The notes under the pieces were generated by a model. It saw nothing but the letters and a program-made list of their open reading frames with translations. It did no database searches and was not told the origin of the DNA. A program made the position numbers and the translations under genes. Below, one piece after another: positions 28,339-36,755 of a DNA stretch of 64,000 bases; within the stretch, counting starts at the first letter, position 1, and each line of letters starts with the position of its first letter. This stretch comes from Pricia mediterranea (GTDB lineage Bacteria > Bacteroidota > Bacteroidia > Flavobacteriales > Flavobacteriaceae). The stretch covers positions 1,548,501 to 1,612,500 of the forward strand of contig NZ_JAVTTP010000001.1 of NCBI RefSeq assembly GCF_032248455.1, read 5' to 3'.

Positions 28339-28451
28339 TGCTTCCATAGCAATTTAACTTTTCATTAACATACATTATTTTACTGATTATCAGTATATTA
28401 AATGTATATAGATTTTTATTTTACACTATAAAACACTACTTTTCATGAAAA

Positions 28452-28473
28452 ATGCGGCACGAATGCGGCACGC
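28452..28473. repeat. Paired 11-bp repeat at the left end of the island (arm-type site)
   Basis: ATGCGGCACGA followed by ATGCGGCACGC. The same pair, with two or three changed bases, lies just inside the right end at 51563. This is expected of arm-type binding sites of the island's own integrase. It overlaps the first ATG of the integrase frame and favours the later start. Confidence 0.6.
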
Positions 28474-28475
28474 TG

Positions 28476-29714
28476 ATGTACAATTATAAGTTTTACATAT
28501 CTGATAAACCGAACTTAAACGGAAACCATAGTGTCAAATTACGATACTATGAAAATCGCAATTCCAGAATTCAAATCGATACAGGAATTGAGATTCCAGC
28601 CAAGTATTGGAACAAGGAAAAATCATTCCTTAAAAAGTCAAAAGAAGTGGGTTCTGAATTTGTTCAGTTGACACAAATGGACAGCTTGGCCAGCCAAATC
28701 GTTTCTACTTATCAAAACCAAAACAAACCGCTTTCTAAAAAACTCTTTAAAAAACAGTTCGAAGATGGCGAACCCTCGATCAACCAAAAACCGCTACAGG
28801 ACTTCTTTGACGAATTCGAGGACTATTTAGAAAGTAAAAGGGGTAAGGTGGTCAAAGATGTCATTAAAGATTATAATTCCCTTACAAAGCATCTAAAAGG
28901 ATTTCAGGAGTTCTCGGGCGTCATCATTGACTTTAATGCTTTTGATTATAATTTTTACCAGGAATGGACGGATTACCTCGCTTATCATGCCCCATTAAAA
29001 AACGGCGGTATTGGCATGAAGAACAATACCATTGGTAAATTGGTCAAGAACCTGAAGGCCTTTCTAAACGACCGTATGCGCAGAAATCGTATTCAGCCTA
29101 TCGATTTATCGGCATTCAAGGTAGTTCAAGAAGAAGTAGACCATATTTATTTATCCGATGATGAAATTCAGGCTATTGCAAATGTGGATTGTAAAGAAGA
29201 GAAGGAACTTGAAAAAGTTAAAGATTTTTTCGTCATCGGTTGTTTGACCGGACTTCGATTTTCGGATATTTCAAGAATCCGACCTGAGTATTTGGACAAC
29301 GAAGGATTTTTAAATATCCGGCAAAAGAAAACCTCTGGACGAATTGTGATACCACTTCGAAAGCAAGTCAAAACAATATTGAAAAAATACGAGGGGTATG
29401 CACCCGATATTGATTCTTTCACCTTTAATAGACGAATAAAGGAATTGGGCGATGCGGCAGAGCTGCACCAAAAAGTTGAAATCGAACACAAACGGGGAAC
29501 CATCAAAGAGGCGCAGCTTTTAGAAAAGTATAAGCTTATAAGTTCACATACCTGTCGTCGCTCATTTTGCACCAACGCCTATTTGAATGGTATTGATGTA
29601 CAACTTATTATGAAAATTTCAGGGCACAAGTCTGAAAAGGCCTTTCGACGTTACCTGAAAATATCCAATTATGAGGCTGCTCAAAAATTGAAGGAAGCTT
29701 GGGGGTTAGCCTAG
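28476..29714 (+). CDS. Tyrosine-type site-specific integrase of the island
   Basis: 412 aa from the preferred ATG at 28476 (MYNYKFYISDKP); the ATG at 28452 falls in the repeat pair. The N-terminal part has the Arm-DNA-binding domain of Bacteroidota integrases (KLRYYENRNSRIQIDTGIEIPAKYWNKE) and a SAM-like core-binding domain. Catalytic residues are R in TGLRFSDI, H-x-x-R in SSHTCRRSF, GH in ISGHKSEKAF, and the tyrosine in RRYLK. It lies 137 bp from the left att core and would integrate and, with a helper, excise the element. Confidence 0.92.
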   Translation: MYNYKFYISDKPNLNGNHSVKLRYYENRNSRIQIDTGIEIPAKYWNKEKSFLKKSKEVGSEFVQLTQMDSLASQIVSTYQNQNKPLSKKLFKKQFEDGEPSINQKPLQDFFDEFEDYLESKRGKVVKDVIKDYNSLTKHLKGFQEFSGVIIDFNAFDYNFYQEWTDYLAYHAPLKNGGIGMKNNTIGKLVKNLKAFLNDRMRRNRIQPIDLSAFKVVQEEVDHIYLSDDEIQAIANVDCKEEKELEKVKDFFVIGCLTGLRFSDISRIRPEYLDNEGFLNIRQKKTSGRIVIPLRKQVKTILKKYEGYAPDIDSFTFNRRIKELGDAAELHQKVEIEHKRGTIKEAQLLEKYKLISSHTCRRSFCTNAYLNGIDVQLIMKISGHKSEKAFRRYLKISNYEAAQKLKEAWGLA

Positions 29715-29949
29715 ATGTGTTGGAACGGTTTAATTGCTTATACTTTTAAAGTAGCCCGGTAAAACGTTCCCTTTACAACACTTTTGATAAAAATAAGATT
29801 TTAACGGCCTCGGCTCGAGTAGTTGCGTGGGTCAGCAATAAACTTTGCAAGTACACACCAAGCTAAAAATCCGTGAGGATTTTCAGAAGTAGGCGAGAAC
29901 AAGCAATTACTTATAGTTATTAGCAACTGGTTTTATTAATTTTAATTTA

Positions 29950-30834
29950 TTAGTCAATTCCAAGTCTTTTTTCCATTTCTCGCCATTGTTTACCGAACTC
30001 AATTTTTTCCTCTACCGCTTTTCGTTTTTCTTCTGGCAAACATTGAATACAAGTTGGATATTGAATTCCCTTGTAGTGCTCCTTACATTTTGGGCATAAT
30101 TCCATTTTGTACAAGTCATAGTTAGAAGCACATTTTTTACAAGCTGTTATTGTATCTTCAAAGGACAGGTATTTAATGTTATCGTTTAGATAAAGTATAA
30201 ACGCTTTTTTTTCAATAGATTCAGCGTCTTTATTCTTTGCTATATTTCTTTGAAACCAATACTTAATATTTGATAGGTTATGTTTGTTTTTCCATTTATC
30301 ATTTGAAACAAAGCACTTATCTCGCACTTCATATGCGTCCTCATCTTTGAAGAAAATAGAAATCAGTTCGATTGCCGACCTATAAATCGCTTCTTCAAAT
30401 TCGTGCTTACAATCCGCACATCGATATTTTGGAATTTTTCTTACCCTTTCGCCCGGGTTTTTATTCATACAATTTGGACACAATGGAATCGGCACATATT
30501 CATAATTGTCTAATATGTGATTTCTATATGGGGATTTATCAATTTCGGAATTGCTATTTATGTAGTGATTTGTGTAGGTTCTAGTTATCTCTCTTAAATA
30601 TTCGTTGTATTTCTTTGGATGAGACAGATGCTGTAACGTTAAAGTTTCTGTACTACTGCATATTTGGCATTTTTCTTTAATGAATTTCAGCCTTCTTTCT
30701 TTCCAGTCTTTTGTATGCCAAGAACGTTGTCCTTCTTTGAAGTCTTTCCAACATCGCTCTTTTGCAAGTTCTATCCCAATCTCATTATTTATGAGTTTGT
30801 CTCTTAATTCTATAAGCTCAACGTACGTTAACAT
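29950..30834 (-). CDS. Multi-zinc-ribbon protein with HNH-like motif, function unknown
   Basis: 294 aa, soluble, low GC. It contains at least four CxxC pairs: C56/C59, C119/C122, C139/C142, then CKKC and CPKC further on, and CIQC near the end. C56-x2-C59 followed by LTLQHLSHPKKY resembles the first half of an HNH endonuclease (CxxC ... LxxH). The other pairs look like rubredoxin-type zinc ribbons. No family was recognised. Its place between the integrase and a dual-nuclease gene in a defence-rich island suggests nucleic acid binding or cleavage, which is an inference. Confidence 0.6.
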   Translation of the reverse strand: MLTYVELIELRDKLINNEIGIELAKERCWKDFKEGQRSWHTKDWKERRLKFIKEKCQICSSTETLTLQHLSHPKKYNEYLREITRTYTNHYINSNSEIDKSPYRNHILDNYEYVPIPLCPNCMNKNPGERVRKIPKYRCADCKHEFEEAIYRSAIELISIFFKDEDAYEVRDKCFVSNDKWKNKHNLSNIKYWFQRNIAKNKDAESIEKKAFILYLNDNIKYLSFEDTITACKKCASNYDLYKMELCPKCKEHYKGIQYPTCIQCLPEEKRKAVEEKIEFGKQWREMEKRLGID

Positions 30835-31084
30835 TCAAATTCTATAATTATGTGTTTATGAACGCAATGTCAGTTTAACTTGCTGCTAACCGCTCGTATA
30901 AGAAAAGTAGGACAAGTGGTAAGCGATGTTCTTTCCGTTTCGCCAGAAGCCGAATCTTTTGTATTTTGTTTTTACCTTAATTTTCTAAAAGCCAAATCTT
31001 TGGCGACTTTGCAAATACGCCCAACACATTATTTAAGCACCTTCCTGCCCTATTTTTTTTACATTGTTATCTCTCGTTTTTTCT

Positions 31085-32977
31085 TCACACGGTTTCCAAT
31101 ATGTGTTCAATTTCAGCTTTAAGATAAGGAACCTTTATTTTGTAATAATTATCATTTTCAGGGTACATTACAATCAAATACATACTATCAATCCTTATCC
31201 CATAATTTTTTTCAAGAATGTATTTATAGAGACTCTGTTGCAAACAATATCGGTTATAGCTTGTGTCGTCAACATGGCTTAAACCACCTACACCTTGTTG
31301 CCATTGATTTTGCTCAATAGGTTGCCCGTTATAAGTGTTTACCACTTTTTTACTGCGTTTCCAATCGTAAATGTCGTGAGTAATTCCATTATGAACAATT
31401 AAGTCAATAGTTCCTGCAATATTTAAATCATCGTCATAAACTCTCCATTCTGAACGATAAGGTTGTAAACCTTCGTGGTCATTAATAAAATTCCAAAATT
31501 GGTCAAATTCTTCTGTTTCTTCATAGTCAATACCCAAGTAGTAATTTTCAATTTGTTCGTGAAGGAATGTGCCTTCGTCTCTCGCTTTTTTTCCTTTGTC
31601 TGCCCACATTTTTGCAACCTCACTAGGTGTCATTCCTAATTCGGGTGCTTTACGTATAGACCAATAGATCGAATCAAATTCAGGAAAAAATCGGCTAATT
31701 ATTGTGCTTGCCGATGGTGCGGGTACTCCATCGATAGTATAAACGTGCTTTTCAGAATAGAACTTGATTCGGCTGTCGTGTGGATGCTTATTGATTTTGT
31801 TAAAGCTAATATTTTTACCAATATCTTCCTTTCCAAATGAGGTTGGATTAACCAGTTTTTCTTCTTCTCTTTCTTGGTTATCAAAGTCCCGTTTTAATGT
31901 TTCCGTTTGTTCCTCTGTTATCTTGAATACGTGATTTAGATATTCTTCTCGATATTTTGCTTTTTCCCACTTTTGGGCTTGAACAATATCCCAAACTTTC
32001 TGTTCTGTTATTTTCCCAGTTAATTTTAATTCTTCTGGAATGTTCAGTTCTGGATTAATTGAGTGAATAATTTCTGCTATATATTTTAGGCATTCTTTTT
32101 CTTGTGTATGAACCTGATATTCTGAAAATCGTATTACAATCCAACCTCTGTCTTTGAAGTAATTATCTCGATTTATATCATCGCCTAAGCAATGTGTGGG
32201 TTGTCTCGTTATTCCTGCGTATGGTTCGTCAATTTCTATATCAATTCTAATATTATGGTTTGAACGACCAATAAGAGCAATATCTGGTTCAAAAGGTCTT
32301 GTTTTTTGTCCTGTGTTTAATCTGATATTGCCTGAAATATCAAAATTATCGGCAAAAAAATACTCAATTGCTCTTTGAAAAGAATCTTCTTTAAAACCAC
32401 GTCTCTTGGTTGAGCCAAACCTATGAGAACGTACAACGCAATTTTCTGTCGGTACTTTAATAATCGGAAAATTAGATTCGCTTTCTGGAAAGGTTAAATT
32501 GTAATTGACATATTTAACATTAGATAATACCGACTCTACCTCTTTTGAAGGGCTTGGCAGAATTTCTTTTGCTACTTGTTTTGGTGTTTGTTTTATTTCT
32601 GAAGTATTCTCTTTTACCTTATATTCTATTTTAGGTTCTTCGACAGAATCGGTTTGTTTTTCAGTAATTGTTTTTTTGGTTTCAAATTCGTTGGTTTTGG
32701 GAGTGTATTTATTATGATTTGAAGGTTTATGGACTTTCGGTGTTTGGTCTTTCCGAATGAAAACTGGTTGTGATATTTTTTCTTTAGGTTCTTCGTAGAA
32801 GTATGAATTTAAAACGTAGTCCATAATCAACCCCAAAATCCAACCCCAAAAAGCTCCGTTTACAACCCCAATATAAATCCAAGTTTCATTTCCCTGTCCT
32901 TTAATTAATCCGAGAATTAGTCCTGTGATTCCAAGAATCCACCAACTATGTTTTGCGATTTTTGATTTCTTGGTCAT
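31085..32977 (-). CDS. Membrane-anchored protein with two PD-(D/E)XK nuclease domains
   Basis: 630 aa. Residues 11-25 and 33-56 form two membrane helices. A charged linker (70-150) leads to a first nuclease-like domain (195-305) with RPFEPDIALIG, RIDIEIDEPY and DRGWIVIRFSE, the pattern of DUF559/Vsr-related restriction-like folds. A second RecB-like domain (410-610) has H473 in GTFLHEQIE, E510, D525 in AGTIDLIV, D538-W-K540, and a QxxxY motif (QQSLYKYIL). I know no named family with this exact arrangement. It is probably an anti-phage or DNA-processing protein. Confidence 0.7.
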   Translation of the reverse strand: MTKKSKIAKHSWWILGITGLILGLIKGQGNETWIYIGVVNGAFWGWILGLIMDYVLNSYFYEEPKEKISQPVFIRKDQTPKVHKPSNHNKYTPKTNEFETKKTITEKQTDSVEEPKIEYKVKENTSEIKQTPKQVAKEILPSPSKEVESVLSNVKYVNYNLTFPESESNFPIIKVPTENCVVRSHRFGSTKRRGFKEDSFQRAIEYFFADNFDISGNIRLNTGQKTRPFEPDIALIGRSNHNIRIDIEIDEPYAGITRQPTHCLGDDINRDNYFKDRGWIVIRFSEYQVHTQEKECLKYIAEIIHSINPELNIPEELKLTGKITEQKVWDIVQAQKWEKAKYREEYLNHVFKITEEQTETLKRDFDNQEREEEKLVNPTSFGKEDIGKNISFNKINKHPHDSRIKFYSEKHVYTIDGVPAPSASTIISRFFPEFDSIYWSIRKAPELGMTPSEVAKMWADKGKKARDEGTFLHEQIENYYLGIDYEETEEFDQFWNFINDHEGLQPYRSEWRVYDDDLNIAGTIDLIVHNGITHDIYDWKRSKKVVNTYNGQPIEQNQWQQGVGGLSHVDDTSYNRYCLQQSLYKYILEKNYGIRIDSMYLIVMYPENDNYYKIKVPYLKAEIEHILETV

Positions 32978-33531
32978 AGGTTGATTTAAATGAGAGACAA
33001 CATAGGCATAATAAACATATGTTCATTGTGCACCAAATATAGCGGATAAAACATATACGTGTTTTATGCAGCTATGATGATTCAACTTAACTTTCAAAGA
33101 ATTGGTCGAAAAAATAACTGTCTCATAAAAAGGTCGTTTTTTAATCGCAATTTCGCATTTTAAAAAATCCATTGTCAATTAGTCCCGTTTGTGGTCTTTT
33201 TTATTATTCTCGTAAATTGACCTTTTTTGGGACAATATCGATTCGTTTCAAGAAGAAATATATGCCGTTGCAATTTGAATTTCAATGGAATTCGGTAAGC
33301 AAAATCTTCTTCTTGACTTTTCCCATTGCTATATGGCTTCAATGCTATATAAGATTATATCTTCATATGAACATATGACTATAGCAATATATAATACAAT
33401 ATTGCAATTCTTGGCTTTCTAAAACCTGACCTTTGTGGTTAGGGGAAGGAGAACTTCGATTTAGTATCCGCAAACTTTCCGGCATAAAGCCAATTTCTTT
33501 TCTTTCCCCTAACAACATCCTTTCTGCGGAA

Positions 33532-33561
33532 GTGGTCAAAAAACTATCGTTTTTTGACCAC
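33532..33561. repeat. 13-bp perfect hairpin, mobilisation-region candidate
   Basis: GTGGTCAAAAAAC and its exact reverse complement with a TATC loop. No T-run follows on either strand directly, so a simple terminator is unlikely. Confidence 0.55.
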
Positions 33562-33657
33562 CCCCTCGAAAAAAAACGATAGCGATAAAAAAGCTTTTTG
33601 GCTTTTTCATCCCTATCTTTCACATTCCCCGACCGATTCACACTCTTCTTTCTATCT

Positions 33658-33689
33658 GTTTGCCGTACATAATTGCATGTACGGCAAAC
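33658..33689. repeat. 13-bp perfect inverted repeat upstream of the HTH gene
   Basis: GTTTGCCGTACAT, 6-nt spacer AATTGC, then the exact complement. It ends 64 bp before the start of the excisionase-like gene. It could be an operator or a relaxosome/replication site. Confidence 0.55.
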
Positions 33690-33753
33690 GGATAAAATAC
33701 CGTTCAATACTGCTAGGTTTGTTCAATAAAGTAAACCTTAAAATCATAGCATT

Positions 33754-34044
33754 ATGAAACGAATATTTATTATGGATGATAGCGGGATAAAAGAATATGT
33801 ACCCGCTGAATTTTTTCAAAAGAGCAATTCTATTCCTGTTGAAAATTCCATTCAGGAAAATCCTTCTGAAGATAAATTATTGACCATTGCCGACTTGGTA
33901 AAGAAATTTCAGGTAACAAGACCTACAATATACGCTTGGATAGAAAAAGGGTTATTGAAAAAAATATCCCTTGGTGGAAGGGTTCTATTTCATCCTGATG
34001 ACATTGATACACTCATCCAAGAAATGAGGGGAATATCATCTTGA
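33754..34044 (+). CDS. Excisionase-like helix-turn-helix protein
   Basis: 96 aa. The C-terminal half is a MerR-like HTH_17 domain: LLTIADLVKKFQVTRPTIYAWIEKGLLKKISLGGRVLFHPDDIDTLI. Such proteins act as excision factors (Xis/RDF) or control mobilisation genes in Bacteroidota elements. The first 40 residues are low-complexity and unlike the domain. It is preceded by a TAnnTTTG element at 33714 and lies 136 bp before mobC. Confidence 0.82.
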   Translation: MKRIFIMDDSGIKEYVPAEFFQKSNSIPVENSIQENPSEDKLLTIADLVKKFQVTRPTIYAWIEKGLLKKISLGGRVLFHPDDIDTLIQEMRGISS

Positions 34045-34111
34045 GGGCATCAAATAAAAACCTAAATGCTGTTCAAACTAAATTTTAATCGGAGGTCATG
34101 TAGCAAGCCAT

Positions 34112-34129
34112 GTTTTTGTATACAAAAAC
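34112..34129. repeat. 18-bp perfect palindrome upstream of mobC, candidate oriT element
   Basis: GTTTTTGTATACAAAAAC, 52 bp before the mobC start. Nearby GCAAGC occurs twice (34103 and 34145). oriT sites usually lie just upstream of mobC-type genes, so this is a reasonable oriT or MobC-operator candidate. Confidence 0.45.
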
Positions 34130-34180
34130 TGCGCACTTTGTTTGCAAGCTTGTTGGGTATTCTCCCCACAATTATAAAAT

Positions 34181-34519
34181 ATGGCAAGACCAAAAAAAGA
34201 CATAGAATCGCTAAAATCGATTCATATTAGTTTTAGAACTACGGTAGATAATTATCTTATTGTGGCTCATAATGCAGAATCATGTGGACTCTCAATTGCA
34301 GATTACATACGGATGCGAATAACTTGTAAACCATTACCTAGGTTTAAAGTTTCCCCTTATGAACGAAAAGTTTACGTTGAACTAAGTAGATTGGGCAACA
34401 ACATCAACCAGTTGACCAAAAAAGCCCATTTGGGGCAAAACCAGCCTGACAAATTGAAAATTCAACTTGTTGATTTACAAAAATTGTTACATGAAGTAAA
34501 ACAGGCTGTTGTAAAATAA
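34181..34519 (+). CDS. mobC: MobC-like mobilisation accessory protein
   Basis: 112 aa. The N-terminal ribbon-helix-helix (SIHISFRTTVDNYLIVAHNAESCGLSIADYIRMRIT) and the VYVELSRLGNNINQLTKKAH segment match the MobC/BmgB relaxosome family. These proteins bind oriT and help the relaxase open the strands. The relaxase gene that normally follows directly, often overlapping, is missing: 34520 onward leads to unrelated small genes. The mobilisation module is therefore incomplete. Confidence 0.85.
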   Translation: MARPKKDIESLKSIHISFRTTVDNYLIVAHNAESCGLSIADYIRMRITCKPLPRFKVSPYERKVYVELSRLGNNINQLTKKAHLGQNQPDKLKIQLVDLQKLLHEVKQAVVK

Positions 34520-34656
34520 GGTCAACTCTTTTCTGGCGTATTATAGCCCACGAAGAAAGCTGCAAATAGTGATGATTAGAACGAATTAAAGATTAGCTTC
34601 GTTTGAGAAATATAAATCTTCACACTAGGTTAATTTTAAAATATACCAATAGTATC

Positions 34657-34767
34657 ATGATTACGATTGACGATCAATTATTAGTAACAGAGGAAATGAA
34701 TGCCGTCGTAATCGATTACACTCAAAAAAATAGTCCTGAAAAAATTATTGATGAAATTTGCTTTTAA
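34657..34767 (+). CDS. Small ORF (36 aa) overlapping the next gene, unknown
   Basis: ATG at 34657 encodes MITIDDQLLVTEEMNAVVID and continues acidic to a TAA at 34765-34767. It overlaps the next start (34751) by 17 bp, an arrangement suited to translational coupling. No family recognised; it could be a leader peptide or a small antitoxin. Confidence 0.3.
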   Translation: MITIDDQLLVTEEMNAVVIDYTQKNSPEKIIDEICF

Positions 34768-35188
34768 GTCAGGGAACCAAGCTGAAGTTGTCACCGATTT
34801 AATTCAAAGTGTCAATTACTATGGCATGGATACCAAACCCCCTGAAATTGAACTTGAGCTTTCAGCGTATGTATGGAATTTCTTTGCAGCTCTCAAAAAA
34901 GAAGAACGTACCGCTCTATACTTTTGGGTGCTGAACCAAAAATACCTACGCTATTTAGACGAATTTGAATGTGATGACAACACGTTCAACGAGAGTGAAT
35001 TCGACAAAAAATTTGGCAGGGAGTTAGCCTATAAAATTTACGAACCTAACGACAGCAATTTAACACAAGACACCATTCATGAGCTGAAGAACTTTTTAAT
35101 CAATTTTGCTACGGAATTGGATTTATCTCTAATCGATAAATACAGCTCAGAACAAATACTTGAAGAAATAGATGATTATTGTTTGTAA
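34751..35188 (+). CDS. Hypothetical acidic protein
   Basis: 145 aa from ATG 34751 (MKFAFKSGNQAEV); a TTG one codon upstream is possible. It is acidic and helical, with FFAALKKEERTALYFWVLNQKYLRYLDEFECDD in the middle and a C-terminus rich in Glu and Asp. There is no signal peptide or membrane segment. It overlaps a small upstream ORF and precedes an AbiEi-like antitoxin gene. I do not recognise the family. Confidence 0.55.
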   Translation: MKFAFKSGNQAEVVTDLIQSVNYYGMDTKPPEIELELSAYVWNFFAALKKEERTALYFWVLNQKYLRYLDEFECDDNTFNESEFDKKFGRELAYKIYEPNDSNLTQDTIHELKNFLINFATELDLSLIDKYSSEQILEEIDDYCL

Positions 35189-35213
35189 TCGAATATAATT
35201 ATTGACCAATTAT

Positions 35214-35251
35214 CGGCAGTATTTTGGCTTTGCTGCCGTAATATAGTTTTG
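35214..35251 (+). promoter_or_regulatory. Promoter with overlapping inverted repeat for the AbiEi-like gene
   Basis: TTTG at 35223-35226 and TAGTTTTG at 35244-35251 match the Bacteroidota -33/-7 pattern with 17 bp between. CGGCAG (35214-35219) and CTGCCG (35233-35238) form an inverted repeat over the promoter. That suits autorepression, as shown for AbiEi antitoxins. Another CGGCAGTA half site follows the gene near 36010. Confidence 0.55.
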
Positions 35252-35270
35252 TATTTTTATGCGAAATTAA

Positions 35271-36008
35271 ACAATCATCGCTAACGCTAAATTACAAATT
35301 GACCAATTACAGGAACATTTCAAAACTCATGAGGCTTTTAAAACAGCCGATATTTCGGCCTTTTATCGAAAATTGGAGCCTGAATTAAAGCAGACTACCA
35401 TTAACTGGAGAGTATACTCCTTGGTTCAAATGGGGGTTCTTAATAGGATTGGTAGGGGAAAGTTTGAAACCGGAGAAGGGAAAAATTATATCCCAGAAAT
35501 TACTTCGAAGTTGAAATCGATTTATTCCAAGATTCAAAAGGAATTTCCTTATTTGGAAATTTGTATTTGGAACACCTCAGCTTTGAACGAATTTATGCCC
35601 CACCAATCGGGCAGCTTTTATATATTGGTTGAAGTTGAAAAAGAAGCCACGCAATCTGTATTTTACTTTCTAAAAGAAGCGAATTATTCAGTATTCATTG
35701 ACCCGACGAATGACATACTCGACAAGTATCTTCCCGATAATAAAGATTCAATAATCATTACATCTTTAGTAACGGAAGCCCCTACTCAAACCATCAATGG
35801 AGTGAACACTACTTCAATAGAAAAAATGTTGGTAGATATATTTTGTGACGACGTAATTTTTTCTGCGCAACAGGGAGCAGAAATGAGAACGATTTTTATG
35901 GCAGCAATTTCAAAGTATACCGTCAATGAAAGCCGAATGCTACGATATGCTGATAGAAGACGTAAAAAGGAAATTCTCAAAAAGTACATAAATTCAATAT
36001 CAGATTAA
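35271..36008 (+). CDS. AbiEi/DUF6577-type antitoxin-like protein, N-terminus damaged
   Basis: The frame is open from 35271. It starts NAKLQIDQLQEHFKTHEAF, a winged helix (TADISAFYRKLEPELKQTTINWRVYSLVQMGVLNRIGRGKF) follows, then an AbiEi-like C-terminal domain ending RRKKEILKKYI. The only in-frame ATG that includes the whole winged helix is at 35259, but a TAA (35268-35270) is its fourth codon. A TTG at 35373 would give 211 aa and cut into the helix. No AbiEii nucleotidyltransferase toxin follows, so it is an orphan, perhaps decaying. Confidence 0.65.
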   Translation, partial: TIIANAKLQIDQLQEHFKTHEAFKTADISAFYRKLEPELKQTTINWRVYSLVQMGVLNRIGRGKFETGEGKNYIPEITSKLKSIYSKIQKEFPYLEICIWNTSALNEFMPHQSGSFYILVEVEKEATQSVFYFLKEANYSVFIDPTNDILDKYLPDNKDSIIITSLVTEAPTQTINGVNTTSIEKMLVDIFCDDVIFSAQQGAEMRTIFMAAISKYTVNESRMLRYADRRRKKEILKKYINSISD

Positions 36009-36137
36009 CGGCAGTAAATTGTAATAGAGAATAGCAATTATTTATGCTTTTACTAAAACTTGTAGAAAAGCCAGAATGAAACCTGAAGAATATTTTATGA
36101 AAAAGGTCTTGGGGATTAACAGTATTAGTCAATCAAT

Positions 36138-36195
36138 CAATTTATCCTGCAATTTATCCTGCAATTTATCCTGCAATTTATCCTGCAATTTATCC
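36138..36195. repeat. 12-bp tandem repeat (CAATTTATCCTG), about 4.8 copies
   Basis: Four exact copies plus a 10-base partial copy. On the minus strand it encodes DKLQ repeats, a known low-complexity spacer in AlbA_2/COG2865-type regulators. It is thus probably the remnant of a second such gene. Confidence 0.7.
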
Positions 36196-36199
36196 AATA

Positions 36200-36746
36200 T
36201 CAATTTTTGGCAGCATCGAGTAATTTTTTAATGCTATTTTTCAAATGATATCCCCCTGTTTTTTTACTTCCTTTATAATCAAGATAACCTTCCAATCGCT
36301 TAAGGTCGGATAATATCGTTCGTTCTGAAACATCCAGAGTTTTCCTAAGTTCAACCGCTTTGATACTGGGTTTGTCATAAATTTTAGATATTACTGAAAC
36401 AAGACGTTTTTTTACCCCCTCAGTTGCTCCCTCAATTACTCCTTCAATTGCTCCCTCAATTGCTCCGACATTTACTCCGACAATAGCTCCGTCATCACTT
36501 GTAAGTGCATTTGCCACCGCGGTAACTGGTATTATAGTTTTAAACGTAGCACCTTCAATAAACTGGGGATTGTCTTTACCCGAATAGGCTTTGATATACT
36601 TGTTTTACATTAAGGATTCCCGAACCCAATTCATCGAATCTATCAAATTGTATAAAGAACTTGGCAAAGGACGGATTTTTCAGGAAGGGCGAAAAATTAG
36701 TCGGCGATATCACTCTACCGCCTTGTGGTTTGTTGCCATTTTCAGT
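36200..36746 (-). pseudogene. COG2865-type ATP-binding/AlbA_2 regulator, C-terminal fragment with frameshift
   Basis: From 36746 the minus strand reads ILETENGNKPQGGRVIS, then FSPFLKNPSFAKFFIQFDRFDELGSGILNV. An extra A in an A-run near 36605 shifts the frame, which resumes as NKYIKAYSGKDNPQFIEG. It continues into a GAIEGAIEGVIEG repeat and a winged helix (AVELRKTLDVSERTILSDLKRL). The N-terminal domain is gone; the fragment starts right at the stop codon of the upstream ATPase gene. These proteins are putative regulators. Confidence 0.75.
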
Positions 36747-36755
36747 TTCTAAAAT

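Larger units (their letters stand above)
27936..28475. other. Non-coding left boundary of the island
   Basis: 540 AT-rich bases without a gene. Features in order: paired 11-bp repeats (28256-28277), a minus-strand terminator hairpin (28290-28309), the 3' end of a tRNA-Asp-like gene (28323-28338), and a second pair of 11-bp repeats (28452-28473) before the integrase. Confidence 0.7.
32978..33753. other. Non-coding region with two strong inverted repeats (candidate origin/mobilisation region)
   Basis: 776 bp without a convincing gene. Small frames at 33172 and 33363 cross the hairpins and have no homologous features. Two 13-bp perfect stems (33532-33561 and 33658-33689) stand before the excisionase-like and mobC genes. 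TAGGTTTG at 33714-33721 is a good match to the Bacteroidota -7 element for the gene at 33754. Confidence 0.5.

Noticed and set aside
30835-31084. Integron attC-like site
   Set aside because: CTAAC and CCCAACA stretches are present but I could not form the paired core sites or fold of an attC.
33172-33707. Short frames in the palindrome-rich region
   Set aside because: They run through perfect hairpins and have no domain; the region is better explained as non-coding.
36138-36195. CRISPR array
   Set aside because: Units are 12 bp, contiguous and without spacers, and they encode DKLQ repeats.
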